From NCBI GenBank assembly GCA_024403275.1, contig JAKSSD010000001.1:1-64000 (forward strand): 64,000 bases of DNA, written 5' to 3'. Positions 26,508-35,433 of this stretch are shown piece after piece; position 1 is the stretch's first letter; the number at the start of each line of letters is the position of its first letter. The DNA comes from Lachnospiraceae bacterium (GTDB lineage Bacteria; Bacillota; Clostridia; Lachnospirales; Lachnospiraceae). A program made the position numbers and the translations under genes. The notes beneath the pieces were generated by a model. The model ran no database searches, was not told where the DNA came from, and saw only the letters and a list, made by a program, of their open reading frames with translations.

Positions 26508-28586
26508 ATGGACGTTAGTCAGTATTTGGATATTTTCATTGATGAAACCAAAGAACATTTACAGAATTTGAATAACCGTATTCTTGATCTCGAACAGGAT
26601 GGCGAGGATATGGATACAATTAATGAAATATTCAGAGCAGCACATTCTCTTAAGGGTATGGCTGGAACAATGGGATATAAGAGAATGCAGACTCTTACTC
26701 ATGATATGGAGAATGTATTTTCTGAGGTTCGAAATAATAACATTAAGGTTAATTCAGATATGATTGACCTATTGTTTAAATGTCTTGATGCTCTTGAAGA
26801 ATATCTTGCTTCTATTCAGGAAAGTGCTGATGAAGGAACAAATGACAATGAACATTTAATTAAGGCTCTTAATGATGTTTTGAATTCTAAAAATGATCAG
26901 CCTGAAGTTAAAGAAGAACCTAAGGAAGCTAGTAAAGAAGATAAAGCTAATTCTACTAAGGCTGAGAAATGGAAAGATATTAAAATTGATGATACTTTTA
27001 GAACAGTTATAGAAGAAGCTCAAACTAGAGGTTTCAAAGCATATGGAATTACAGTATATATTATGGATTCATGTTTGCTTAAGGCTGCGAGAGCATTCCT
27101 TGTATTTAAGGCTTTGGAAGAGCATGGTGAAGTTATTATATCAGTACCTTCTGCTCAGGATATTGAAGATGAATCATTTGAAAATGATTTTTCTGTAGTT
27201 ATTTTAACTGAGAGTCCATTACAAAAAGTTATCGATGCTGTTAAATTTGTTTCAGAAATTGAAGACGCAGTAGGTGGAGAGATTGTAATTGAAGCAAAGC
27301 CTCAGGTTACAGAAGTTGCAAAGGTTGATGATGTAGCAGCTAATAATACTTCTTCTGATGATAAGCCAGCTCAGGCAGCACAGACTTCACAGCCTGCTAA
27401 GCCAGAAAAGAAAGCATCTGCTAAGCCTGTTGTTAATAGAACTGTTCGTGTAGATATTGAAAAACTTGATTCCCTGATGAATCTTGTATCTGAACTTATT
27501 ATTTCTAAGAATTCACTTGTTTCAGTTGCAGGTACAGCTGTTGGAAGAACTAATATGGCTTTCAACGAACAGATTGAATATCTTGAAAGTGTTACTACTA
27601 ATCTTCATGAATCAGTTATGAAGGTTCGAATGGTACCAATCGAGAGTACAGTTAATAAATTCCCTCGAATGATTAGAGATTTATCTAAGAAATTAGATAA
27701 AAAGATGGAATTGTATATGACTGGTGAGGAAACAGAACTTGACCGTACTGTTGTAGATGAAATTGGTGATCCACTAATGCATCTTCTTAGAAATTCTGCT
27801 GACCATGGTTTGGAGAGCGCTGAGGTAAGAGCTCAAAGAGGCAAGCCAGAAGTTGGTTCTATTTACCTTGATGCTTACCAGGATGGTAATAACGTAGTAA
27901 TTGAAGTTAGAGATGATGGTAATGGTATTGATGTAGAGAATGTTAAGAGAAGTGCTGTTGAAAAGGGTAAGATTACTCAGGAACAGGCTGATTTGATGGG
28001 TGAAAAAGAAGCTATTGATCTCTTATTCCAGCCTTCATTTTCAACTGCTAAAGTTGTATCAGATGTATCTGGTCGAGGAGTTGGTCTTGATGTTGTTAAA
28101 TCTAAGATTGAAGCTTTAAGTGGAGAGATTGAAGTTAAGACAAAGCTTGGAGAGGGTTCAACATTTACAATCAGACTTCCACTTACACTTGCTATTATTC
28201 AGGCTCTTATGGTTGTAGTTGGTGGTGAAAAGTACGCTATTTCGTTAGGAGCAATTCAGACGATTGAATCTATTAAAGTTGAAGATGTTAAAAAGGTTCA
28301 GGGTAAGGAAGTTATTAATTTAAGAGGTAGTGTAATACCACTTGTAAGATTAAATGAAATGCTTGATATTGAATCTTTAACTCCTAATGCAGATGAACTT
28401 ATTGTCCTTATTGCTAAGAAGGGTGATAGATTTGCAGGACTTGTAGTTGATGAACTTATTGGACAGATGGAAATCGTTATTAAGTCTATGGGTAAATATG
28501 CTGGTAACTGCAAACTTATATCAGGTGCGACAATTCTTGGTGATGGTGAAGTTGCATTGATTCTTGATGCAAATGCATTGATTTAA
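26508..28586 (+). CDS. cheA: Chemotaxis histidine kinase CheA
   Basis: CheA is the chemotaxis kinase that phosphorylates CheY. The 692-residue protein has an HPt domain with His46 in AAHSLKGMAG, a P2 region, a Lys/Ala/Pro-rich linker, a dimerisation domain (about 315-375), an ATPase domain with N box HLLRNSADHG and G boxes (DDGNGI; GRGVGLDVV), and a C-terminal CheW-like domain. It follows cheB by 2 bases with GGAGG inside the cheB end. Confidence 0.98.
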   Translation: MDVSQYLDIFIDETKEHLQNLNNRILDLEQDGEDMDTINEIFRAAHSLKGMAGTMGYKRMQTLTHDMENVFSEVRNNNIKVNSDMIDLLFKCLDALEEYLASIQESADEGTNDNEHLIKALNDVLNSKNDQPEVKEEPKEASKEDKANSTKAEKWKDIKIDDTFRTVIEEAQTRGFKAYGITVYIMDSCLLKAARAFLVFKALEEHGEVIISVPSAQDIEDESFENDFSVVILTESPLQKVIDAVKFVSEIEDAVGGEIVIEAKPQVTEVAKVDDVAANNTSSDDKPAQAAQTSQPAKPEKKASAKPVVNRTVRVDIEKLDSLMNLVSELIISKNSLVSVAGTAVGRTNMAFNEQIEYLESVTTNLHESVMKVRMVPIESTVNKFPRMIRDLSKKLDKKMELYMTGEETELDRTVVDEIGDPLMHLLRNSADHGLESAEVRAQRGKPEVGSIYLDAYQDGNNVVIEVRDDGNGIDVENVKRSAVEKGKITQEQADLMGEKEAIDLLFQPSFSTAKVVSDVSGRGVGLDVVKSKIEALSGEIEVKTKLGEGSTFTIRLPLTLAIIQALMVVVGGEKYAISLGAIQTIESIKVEDVKKVQGKEVINLRGSVIPLVRLNEMLDIESLTPNADELIVLIAKKGDRFAGLVVDELIGQMEIVIKSMGKYAGNCKLISGATILGDGEVALILDANALI

Positions 28587-28599
28587 GGAGGGCGTAAAG

Positions 28600-29067
28600 A
28601 TGAATGAGATTGCAGCTTTAAATGGAGTAGTTGAAGTAGAGAAAATTCAGTATATCAAGATTCGATTAAATGATGAGTATTTTGGTATAGATATTAAATA
28701 TATTGATAACATTGTTAGGATGCAGCACATTACAAGAGTTCCTAAGTCAATGGATTATATTAAAGGTGTTATCAATCTTCGTGGTGAAGTTATTCCAGTA
28801 TTCTCATTAAGAGTAAAGATGGGAATGGAAGAAATTGAAGAAACTAGAAGTTCAAGAATTATCATTATTAAATATGATGGTGATTCAGTAGGCCTTATAG
28901 TTGATGAAGTAAAAGAAGTTATTAATCTTAGCGTAGATGAGATTGAAAAGGTTTATAGAGATTCATCTGAAAATGCACAGAATTTTATATCTGGCGTTGG
29001 TAAAGAAGCAGGAAATCTTATTTCTTTACTTGATATTAATGAAGTTTTGAATGATAGAACAGTTTAG
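28600..29067 (+). CDS. cheW: Chemotaxis coupling protein CheW
   Basis: CheW links receptors to CheA. The 155-residue protein is one CheW domain with YIKIRLNDEYFGIDI near the start, the conserved VINLRGEVIPVFSLR (about 57-71) and a C-terminal FISGVGK. AAGGAGGGCG precedes the ATG. It lies between cheA and cheC. Confidence 0.96.
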   Translation: MNEIAALNGVVEVEKIQYIKIRLNDEYFGIDIKYIDNIVRMQHITRVPKSMDYIKGVINLRGEVIPVFSLRVKMGMEEIEETRSSRIIIIKYDGDSVGLIVDEVKEVINLSVDEIEKVYRDSSENAQNFISGVGKEAGNLISLLDINEVLNDRTV

Positions 29068-29075
29068 GAGAATAT

Positions 29076-29681
29076 ATGTCGAGAGTAGACTTGAATGATT
29101 TGAATAGCCAGTATGTAGATGTTTTTAAAGAACTGGGTAATATTGGTGCAGGTAATGCTTCTACAGCTCTTGCTCACATGCTGAATATGAAGGTTGATAT
29201 GTCAGTTCCAGAAGTAAGTCTTCTTGAGTTTAAAGATGCAGGTTCAATTTTAGGTGGTGAAGAAACCATTGTCTGTGGTGTATATTTAAGTGTTCAGGGA
29301 GATATTACAGGTTCAATTATGTTTTTGCTTGATGTTTCATCAGCTAAGAAATTAACTAATAAATTGATGGGAATTGAAAGCACTACAGAAGGACTTGATG
29401 AAATGGAAGGTTCTGCTTTGAAGGAAATCGGAAATATCATTACTTCTGCTTATTTAAATTCACTTGCTACATTAACAGGACTTAAGATTTTACCTTCAGT
29501 TCCTGATTTATGTATAGATATGGCTGGTGCCATTTTATCTGTTCCTGCAATTGAGTTTGGAACAGTAGGAGATAAGATTTTACTTATCAAAAATAGATTT
29601 TCTGAAGGTCTTGAGGGACATTTCATTTTAGTTCCTGACCTTGAAAGCTATGATACTATTTTAAGTGCGATTGGAATGTAA
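29076..29681 (+). CDS. cheC: CheY-P phosphatase CheC
   Basis: CheC removes phosphate from CheY-P and binds CheD in a feedback loop. The 201-residue protein has two active-site helices, both with the E-x-x-N motif: KELGNIGAGNAST (about residue 15) and KEIGNIITSAYLNS (about 115). It is next to cheD, its partner. With FliY this gives the cell two CheY-P phosphatases. Confidence 0.95.
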   Translation: MSRVDLNDLNSQYVDVFKELGNIGAGNASTALAHMLNMKVDMSVPEVSLLEFKDAGSILGGEETIVCGVYLSVQGDITGSIMFLLDVSSAKKLTNKLMGIESTTEGLDEMEGSALKEIGNIITSAYLNSLATLTGLKILPSVPDLCIDMAGAILSVPAIEFGTVGDKILLIKNRFSEGLEGHFILVPDLESYDTILSAIGM

Positions 29682-29689
29682 AAGGGTTT

Positions 29690-30175
29690 ATGTCAGAAAT
29701 TATTAAAGTTGGAATGGCGGATTTGAAAACCTGTAAGAGTCCGGATGCCGTTACAACTCTTGGGTTGGGATCTTGTGTAGGTGTTGCTATTTGGGATCCA
29801 GTTACTAAGATTGGCGGTTTGGCTCATGTTATGTTGCCAGATTCAACTAAAGTAAAAAATAATATAAATGTATATAAATTTGCTGATACTGGTATTGAAG
29901 AATTGGTTAGATTAATTCTTGAAATGGGTGCAGGTAAATCGAGACTTAAAGCTAAAATTGCTGGTGGAGCTCAGATGTTTGCTTTCCAAAATAAGAGCGA
30001 TATGGTCAGAGTCGGAGATTCGAATGTTATTGCTTCAAAAAAGAAACTTGCGGAACTGGGAATTCCTCTGGTTGCTGAAGATACTGGTGAAAATTATGGA
30101 CGTACAGTAGTTTTCTATCCTGAAAATGGTGATTTTTACATTAGAGCCATAGGCAAAGATGAAAAGGTGATTTAA
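29690..30175 (+). CDS. cheD: Chemoreceptor glutamine deamidase CheD
   Basis: CheD deamidates receptor glutamines and in Firmicutes activates receptor-CheA complexes. The 161-residue protein has the catalytic Cys29 in LGLGSCVGV and His46 in GGLAHVMLP, plus the AKIAGGAQMF motif. It begins 8 bases after cheC and its stop directly abuts the next start codon. Confidence 0.95.
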   Translation: MSEIIKVGMADLKTCKSPDAVTTLGLGSCVGVAIWDPVTKIGGLAHVMLPDSTKVKNNINVYKFADTGIEELVRLILEMGAGKSRLKAKIAGGAQMFAFQNKSDMVRVGDSNVIASKKKLAELGIPLVAEDTGENYGRTVVFYPENGDFYIRAIGKDEKVI

Positions 30176-30418
30176 ATGAAAAAAATTAGAATGCTTCCTG
30201 CGTTTGTAACACTGCTTGCAGGTGCGATTGCAAGTATTTCGCTATATGTTACCAATCAGGATTTAGTAACTACATTATTAGTTTTATTTATAGTTTTATT
30301 TGTTTTCTACTTTGTTGGTGTATTGGCTATGAAAATCATAATTGATCATTTTGACAAGGAAGAAGATGAAACGGTATCTGAAGAAGGTCAGGTATTAGAA
30401 AAAGATACAAATAAGTAA
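30176..30418 (+). CDS. Small two-helix membrane protein between cheD and the sigma factor
   Basis: An 80-residue protein not assignable to a family by eye. It has two hydrophobic helices (about 5-27 and 32-55) and an acidic cytoplasmic-type tail (DHFDKEEDETVSEEG). The start codon directly follows the cheD stop, and the flagellar sigma gene follows 14 bases later. A role in motility or in sigma-factor control is only suggested by the position. Confidence 0.7.
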   Translation: MKKIRMLPAFVTLLAGAIASISLYVTNQDLVTTLLVLFIVLFVFYFVGVLAMKIIIDHFDKEEDETVSEEGQVLEKDTNK

Positions 30419-30432
30419 ATCGGGGTGTCTAA

Positions 30433-31200
30433 ATGAACGAATTATCTAAGAAAAGAATCTGGGATGACTATCGTAGAGATAAATCAGATTCTACAAGAGA
30501 AAAACTCATAATTGAATATATACCATTAGTTAAGGTTGTTGCTGGAAGACTCAGTATGTATCTTGGTTATAATGTTGATTATGAGGATTTGTGCAGCTAT
30601 GGAATTTTCGGACTTATTGATGCGATTGACAAGTTTGACATGGATAAGGATGTTAAATTTGAAACATATGCTTCTTTAAGAATCAGGGGTGCAATTCTTG
30701 ATCAGATTAGAAAAATGGATTGGATTCCACGAACTGTTAGACAAAGACAAAGACAGCTTGAAACTGCAATGAGAGAGCTTGAAAATGAAATGGGAAGACC
30801 TGCTTCTGATGAGGAACTTGCCAAAAAGGTCGGAATTTCATCTGAAGAATTATTAGAGTGGCAGACTCAGTGTAAGGTTGATAATGTTGTATCTTTAAAC
30901 GAATATCTTGAAGCGGGTTCTGATATCTCAAATGAAGCAGCTGGGGCAAGCAGACATTTTGATTCACCTGAATCAGCATTTCTTAAGGGTGAATTAAAGG
31001 AGAAGCTTATTGAAGCTCTTGACTTGTTAACAGAAAAAGAAAAAAGCGTTGTTGTTCTATATTATTACGAAGAGCTTACATTGAAAGAGATTAGTAACGT
31101 GCTTGAAGTATCTGAAAGTAGAGTTTCTCAACTTCATACTAAAGCTTTAAATAAGATGAAGGGGACTCTTGGAAAATATACTGAAGTTTTTAATGCATAA
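30433..31200 (+). CDS. fliA: Flagellar sigma factor SigD/FliA (sigma-28)
   Basis: A 255-residue sigma-70 family protein of the FliA/WhiG class that directs late flagellar and chemotaxis genes. Region 2 (VDYEDLCSYGIFGLIDAIDK, then FETYASLRIRGAILDQIRK), region 3 and region 4 (LTLKEISNVLEVSESRVSQL) are all present. It follows the che genes as sigD does in Bacillus. Its anti-sigma factor FlgM is not in this window. Confidence 0.96.
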   Translation: MNELSKKRIWDDYRRDKSDSTREKLIIEYIPLVKVVAGRLSMYLGYNVDYEDLCSYGIFGLIDAIDKFDMDKDVKFETYASLRIRGAILDQIRKMDWIPRTVRQRQRQLETAMRELENEMGRPASDEELAKKVGISSEELLEWQTQCKVDNVVSLNEYLEAGSDISNEAAGASRHFDSPESAFLKGELKEKLIEALDLLTEKEKSVVVLYYYEELTLKEISNVLEVSESRVSQLHTKALNKMKGTLGKYTEVFNA

Positions 31201-31218
31201 ATAACAGGGGGATATTAT

Positions 31219-32805
31219 ATGAATGGATATTTCCAACTAAATAATTCAGAGTTGGGAACTTTTCTTGACATTATAAAAGAAACAGACGGTGGAAATCCTA
31301 TAAATATTAATGAAATATCAGAATATCTTATTAAAAAAGGTATTACATTTGATATTGCTTTTGTTAATAGAGAAATTAATAAAATATCTGGTAAAGGGTC
31401 TATTAAATTAGATGATATTCATAGATATCCGGAAAGAGAAAGTCTTAAGGTAACAATTGCTACGGACAAATTATCAGCTATATGTCGATTCTATCCACCT
31501 AGTAATAAGGGTGATTTACTTTCTAAAGCTGATATTATTAAAGATTTAGAAGTTTTTAATGTTAAGTATGGTATCGATGAAAATGAAATCGATAAATTTA
31601 TTAATAACAGATTGTACTGTACTGATTATGTTATAGCTAATGGTAAACCTGTTGTTCATGGAACAGATGCTTATATTGAATATTTCTTTAATACTGATTT
31701 AAGAGCTAAACCACAATTAAATGAAGATGGAAGTGTTGATTTCTTTAATTTAAATGCTGTTAATCATATTAATGAAGGTGATTTATTAGCTAGACTTACT
31801 AAAGAAACATTAGGGGAACCAGGCATTGATGTTACTAATTCTCCAATAAAACCTCGTGATGTTAAAAGACTTACATTAAAATTTGGACATAATGTAAGAT
31901 TGTCAGAGGATGGTCTTGAAGCGTATTCCATGGTCAATGGTCATGTTAATCTTATTGATAGTACTATCTTTGTTTCAAATGTATTTGAAGTTGAAAATGT
32001 AGATGCTTCAACAGGCAATATTGATTACAATGGTAGTGTTAAAATTAATGGTAATGTCAATTCGAATTTTGTAGTAAGAGCCAAAGGAAATATAGAAATT
32101 AAAGGTGTAGTTGAGGGTGCATACGTAATTGCTGATGGAAATATTATTATGTCTTCAGGCGTTAATGGTATGAGTAAAGCTACAATTCAGGCTAAAGGCA
32201 ATGTAATAGCTAAATATATTGAAAATGCTACTGTAATATCAGGTGGATGTATTAGAACTGAAGCTATTATGCATTCTAAGGTTTCTGCAAGCGATCAGGT
32301 TGTTGTTGATGGTAGAAAAGGCAATATTTCTGGAAGTTACGTATCTGCCAAGAATCTTATTGAGGTTAAAACACTTGGTTCACCATATGGTTCTGATACT
32401 GTAATTCAGCTTGGTATTGATCCTGCTATGAAAGCTAAGATGGAAGAACTTAATCAAGAGGTTGAAAATACTGGTAAGCAGTTAGCTCAGGTTATTCCTG
32501 TATTTGATGCATTTAAACAAAAGATTGCTAAGGGTGTTCACTTAAGTGATGAACAAAAGAAAACATTTGATACTGTTTCGCAGGCAGCTAAACAGCTTCT
32601 TGAAAAAAGAGAGGATTGTTTAATTGCTCTTGATGAAATTAAGGATTCTATGATTGATATTTCTAATTCCATGGCAATTGTTCATGATGTTGTATATTCA
32701 GGAACCAAAGTATGTATAAATGAATTACAGATGACTTTAAAATCTGATTATAAGTATTGTAAGTTTTATAAAGACAGAGGAGATATTAAAACTACCTCTT
32801 TATAG
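31219..32805 (+). CDS. FapA (DUF342) family protein
   Basis: The 528-residue protein has an N-terminal variable domain, a middle FapA/DUF342 region of repeated beta-strand units rich in Gly, Asn and Val (about 245-400), and a C-terminal coiled-coil segment (about 405-470). DUF342 genes commonly follow the flagellar sigma gene in clostridia. Function is not established; FapA in Vibrio affects polar flagellar gene control, which may not apply here. GGGG precedes the ATG. Confidence 0.82.
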   Translation: MNGYFQLNNSELGTFLDIIKETDGGNPININEISEYLIKKGITFDIAFVNREINKISGKGSIKLDDIHRYPERESLKVTIATDKLSAICRFYPPSNKGDLLSKADIIKDLEVFNVKYGIDENEIDKFINNRLYCTDYVIANGKPVVHGTDAYIEYFFNTDLRAKPQLNEDGSVDFFNLNAVNHINEGDLLARLTKETLGEPGIDVTNSPIKPRDVKRLTLKFGHNVRLSEDGLEAYSMVNGHVNLIDSTIFVSNVFEVENVDASTGNIDYNGSVKINGNVNSNFVVRAKGNIEIKGVVEGAYVIADGNIIMSSGVNGMSKATIQAKGNVIAKYIENATVISGGCIRTEAIMHSKVSASDQVVVDGRKGNISGSYVSAKNLIEVKTLGSPYGSDTVIQLGIDPAMKAKMEELNQEVENTGKQLAQVIPVFDAFKQKIAKGVHLSDEQKKTFDTVSQAAKQLLEKREDCLIALDEIKDSMIDISNSMAIVHDVVYSGTKVCINELQMTLKSDYKYCKFYKDRGDIKTTSL

Positions 32806-32814
32806 GAGGCTTGA

Positions 32815-33123
32815 ATGGCGTTAAATCCTATTGAAATAACTGGCACAATCAATCGTGCAAATGATATGTATAATCTTAGAAATCAGCATGAAAATAAAAT
32901 GTTTGCTGATAATTCGATTCCTCTTAATACTATCGAGAAAAAAGCTGAGGATCAGAATAAGAAGGTTGTCAAAAGTGATGATGCTGATTTGATGAATAAG
33001 AAATTTGATGCTAAAGATAAAGGTAGTAATCAGTATTACAATAATAGAAAAAATAAAGAGGATAAAGAATCTGATGGAAAAGTGATAGTTAAAAAGGCTG
33101 GAGGCTTTGATATCAGTATCTGA
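32815..33123 (+). CDS. Small conserved clostridial motility-locus protein
   Basis: A 102-residue, highly charged, probably disordered protein. The N-terminus (MALNPIEITGTINRANDM) and the C-terminal tail (KAGGFDISI) resemble a small protein often found after the flagellar sigma gene in clostridia; the middle is Lys/Asp/Asn-rich filler. No enzyme motif or membrane segment. AGGAGG precedes the start; the next gene follows in 12 bases. Confidence 0.7.
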   Translation: MALNPIEITGTINRANDMYNLRNQHENKMFADNSIPLNTIEKKAEDQNKKVVKSDDADLMNKKFDAKDKGSNQYYNNRKNKEDKESDGKVIVKKAGGFDISI

Positions 33124-33135
33124 TAGGAGTTTATA

Positions 33136-33912
33136 ATGACTATATTAGAAATAGTCTTGCTTGTTATTGGAGTTTTAGCATTTGTTGCTGGATTTTTTAT
33201 TCCAGAGAAAACTAAAGCACAGACAAGCTGGGAAGAGAAAAAAGAAGCGAGAAGAATTCAGGAATTAATTGAAAAAGAACTAGATAAAAGAAAAGAGGAT
33301 TTCAATGATTCACTTGAGGAACAGGTGAATGAATTTGTTGAAAAAACAGAAAGAACACTTGAAAGAATTTCAAATGAAAAGATAATGGCTGTAAATGAAT
33401 ATAGTGATACAGTTCTTTCTGATATTAATAAGAATCATGAAGAAGCGGTTTTTCTTTATAGTATGCTTAATGAAAAACATGATGATATTATTAAGAGCCA
33501 GGCAGAGATTGAATCTACCTCAAGAGAAGTTAAGAATACTTTAAAGGCAATTGAAGAAGCTAAAGAGAATGCTGCCTTAGAAGCTAAAGCTTTAATAGAA
33601 GAGAATTCAAATAGACAGGAAGAAGTAATTCCTATTAAGATTGTTACAGTAGATGAATTTAATGAATTATCTAATTCAGTTGAGAAATTAGATGAAAAGG
33701 AGATCGAAGAAGCTACAGTTAAGACTGTCAGCAAACCTAAAAAACGCATCAGAAGAAAACCTGAATCAGTTGAAGTTTCTATGCATGGAAGCAATCATAA
33801 TGATGAAATACTAAGATTATACAAAGAAGGCAAGAGTAATGTTGCTATTGCTAAAGAGTTAGGTCTTGGAGTAGGAGAAGTCAAATTGGTTATCGATTTG
33901 GCGAAGATGTAA
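33136..33912 (+). CDS. SwrB-like membrane-anchored coiled-coil protein
   Basis: The 258-residue protein has an N-terminal membrane helix (about 4-21), a long charged coiled coil (about 30-180), a basic linker and a C-terminal helix-turn-helix-like segment (EILRLYKEGKSNVAIAKELG). Architecture and place (after the sigma gene, before rpsB) match SwrB/YlxL of Bacillus, which promotes activation of the flagellar export machine. Sequence outside the C-terminal motif is not informative. Confidence 0.68.
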   Translation: MTILEIVLLVIGVLAFVAGFFIPEKTKAQTSWEEKKEARRIQELIEKELDKRKEDFNDSLEEQVNEFVEKTERTLERISNEKIMAVNEYSDTVLSDINKNHEEAVFLYSMLNEKHDDIIKSQAEIESTSREVKNTLKAIEEAKENAALEAKALIEENSNRQEEVIPIKIVTVDEFNELSNSVEKLDEKEIEEATVKTVSKPKKRIRRKPESVEVSMHGSNHNDEILRLYKEGKSNVAIAKELGLGVGEVKLVIDLAKM

Positions 33913-33914
33913 TT

Positions 33915-34514
33915 ATGAATCTTAAATCATATTTAAAAGGTCTTGGTCTTGGTATAATTATCGCCACTATAGTTCTTTTGGTAGCAACTAATCTAAAAGA
34001 TAATTCAATGTCTGATGAAGATATTATAAAAAGAGCTAAAGAACTTGGTTTGGTAGAAAGCACTACATTGACTCCTTCCTCATTAAATTCAGAAATAAAT
34101 AACGATCAGGAATTAGATGAAAATTCTAATGATAAATTAAATAATGATTCTGATTCCAGTGGTGATTCAAAAACAGATGAATCATTAAAGGATGATGATA
34201 TAAAAGATACATTTACTGATGATGATAAAGAATCTAATGATAATTTAAATGATGATAAATCAAAAGATTTGGAAGCCATTAAAGATAATGATTTAGAAAA
34301 AGTTGAAGAATATGTTATTATCACAATTAAGCCAGGTGAAGGCTCAGAAATAGTATCTACTAAGGTCAGAGAAGCAGGTTTTACTGATGATGGAAAGGCT
34401 TTTAATAAGTTTCTTGTAGATAATGGTTATGATAAAAGATTGAAGGTTGGTGATCATGAAATACCAGTTCAATCAACTTTTGAAGAAATAGCGAAATTAT
34501 TATGTTCGAATTAA
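33915..34514 (+). CDS. Membrane-anchored protein with MltG/YceG-like C-terminal segment
   Basis: The 199-residue protein has one N-terminal membrane helix (about 8-27), a long Asp/Ser/Asn-rich linker (about 45-135), and a C-terminal globular part (VIITIKPGEGSEIVSTKVREAG, then FEEIAKLLCSN) like the small substrate-side domain of MltG/YceG proteins. The catalytic transglycosylase domain is absent. It may be a cell-wall-located helper, but function is not shown. It is the last gene before the terminator/promoter overlap. Confidence 0.7.
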   Translation: MNLKSYLKGLGLGIIIATIVLLVATNLKDNSMSDEDIIKRAKELGLVESTTLTPSSLNSEINNDQELDENSNDKLNNDSDSSGDSKTDESLKDDDIKDTFTDDDKESNDNLNDDKSKDLEAIKDNDLEKVEEYVIITIKPGEGSEIVSTKVREAGFTDDGKAFNKFLVDNGYDKRLKVGDHEIPVQSTFEEIAKLLCSN

Positions 34515-34516
34515 TG

Positions 34517-34543
34517 AAAAACCCCTTGCAAATAGGGGTTTTT
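34517..34543 (+). terminator. Terminator of the che/sigD unit, loop shared with the rpsB promoter
   Basis: AAAAACCCC (34517-34525) and GGGGTTTTT (34535-34543) form a perfect 9-bp stem with a 9-base loop, 2 bases after the last stop codon. The loop holds the rpsB -35 box, so the two units are packed with no spacer. Confidence 0.88.
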
Positions 34544-34555
34544 CTATGTTATAAT
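34526..34555 (+). promoter_or_regulatory. rpsB promoter embedded in the upstream terminator
   Basis: TTGCAA (34526-34531) lies in the terminator loop; TATAAT (34550-34555) follows after 18 bases and is preceded by TGT, giving an extended -10. Transcription would start near 34562, about 100 bases before rpsB. Confidence 0.75.
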
Positions 34556-34589
34556 CTCATCGTTGCGCTAAAACACACGTATGCAATTC

Positions 34590-34619
34590 GTGAGGCTGGT
34601 GCCAAATTGGTCGCTTCAC
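34590..34619 (+). promoter_or_regulatory. Hairpin in the rpsB mRNA leader (possible S2 autoregulation)
   Basis: GTGAGGC (34590-34596) pairs with GCTTCAC (34613-34619) with one G-T pair, and GCC/GGT inside extends it. It lies in a leader of about 100 bases between the promoter and the rpsB start. Ribosomal protein leaders of this kind often bind the encoded protein; here that is inferred only from position and fold. Confidence 0.4.
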
Positions 34620-34664
34620 ATATAAGAATCATACGGAGGAATAACCAAATAGGAGGAAAATTTA

Positions 34665-35408
34665 ATGAGCGTTATTTCAATGAAACAGTTACTCGAGGCA
34701 GGTGTTCATTTTGGACATCAGACAAGAAGATGGAACCCTAAGATGGCTCCTTACATCTACACAGAGAGAAATGGTATCTATATCATCGATCTTCAGAAGT
34801 CTGTAGGTAAGGTTGACGAAGCTTACAATGCTATCTCAGAGATTGCACAGGCAGGAGGAACTGTTCTTTTTGTTGGTACAAAGAAGCAGGCACAGGATGC
34901 TGTTAAGTCAGAAGCTGAGCGTTGTGGTATGTACTATGTAAACGAGAGATGGTTAGGTGGTATGCTTACAAACTTTAAGACTATCCAGTCATCAATCGCT
35001 AGATTAAAAGCAATCGAGAAGATGAGCCAGGACGGAACATTCGAAGTTCTTACAAAGAAGGAAGTTGCTAAGTTACAGAAGGAATGGGATAAGTTAGAGA
35101 AGAACCTTGGTGGTATCAAGGATATGACAAGAATCCCAGACGCTATCTTCGTAGTAGATCCTAAGAAGGAAAAGATTTGTGTTCAGGAAGCTCATTCATT
35201 AGGTATTACACTTGTTGGTATCGCTGATACAAACTGTGATCCTGAAGATTTAGATTATGTAATTCCTGGTAACGACGACGCTATTCGTGCCGTTAAGTTA
35301 ATCGTTGGTAAGATGGCTGATGCTATCATCGAAGCTAACCAGGGCGAAGTTATGTCAGATGTTGAAGCAGAGTCTGCAGCAGCTGATGAAGAGACAGCAG
35401 AAAACTAA
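34665..35408 (+). CDS. rpsB: 30S ribosomal protein S2
   Basis: S2 is a structural protein of the small ribosomal subunit. The 247-residue protein starts with the family signature [23 protein letters not shown] and has FVGTKKQAQ and the [15 protein letters not shown] region. A short Glu/Ala-rich tail ends it. Codon use is more biased (AAC, TTC, ATC) than in the motility genes, as expected for high expression. AGGAGG precedes the ATG. It is followed by tsf. Confidence 0.98.
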   Translation: MSVISMKQLLEAGVHFGHQTRRWNPKMAPYIYTERNGIYIIDLQKSVGKVDEAYNAISEIAQAGGTVLFVGTKKQAQDAVKSEAERCGMYYVNERWLGGMLTNFKTIQSSIARLKAIEKMSQDGTFEVLTKKEVAKLQKEWDKLEKNLGGIKDMTRIPDAIFVVDPKKEKICVQEAHSLGITLVGIADTNCDPEDLDYVIPGNDDAIRAVKLIVGKMADAIIEANQGEVMSDVEAESAAADEETAEN

Positions 35409-35433
35409 TTTAAATATTTAGGAGGAAAATACA

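Noticed and set aside
33456..33794. Reverse-strand open frame of 112 codons inside the SwrB-like gene
   Set aside because: Antisense shadow of a coiled-coil gene; Ser/Leu-rich, no ribosome site.
34502..34741. Forward open frame of 79 codons before rpsB
   Set aside because: It crosses the terminator, promoter and leader and runs into rpsB in another frame; no protein-like features.
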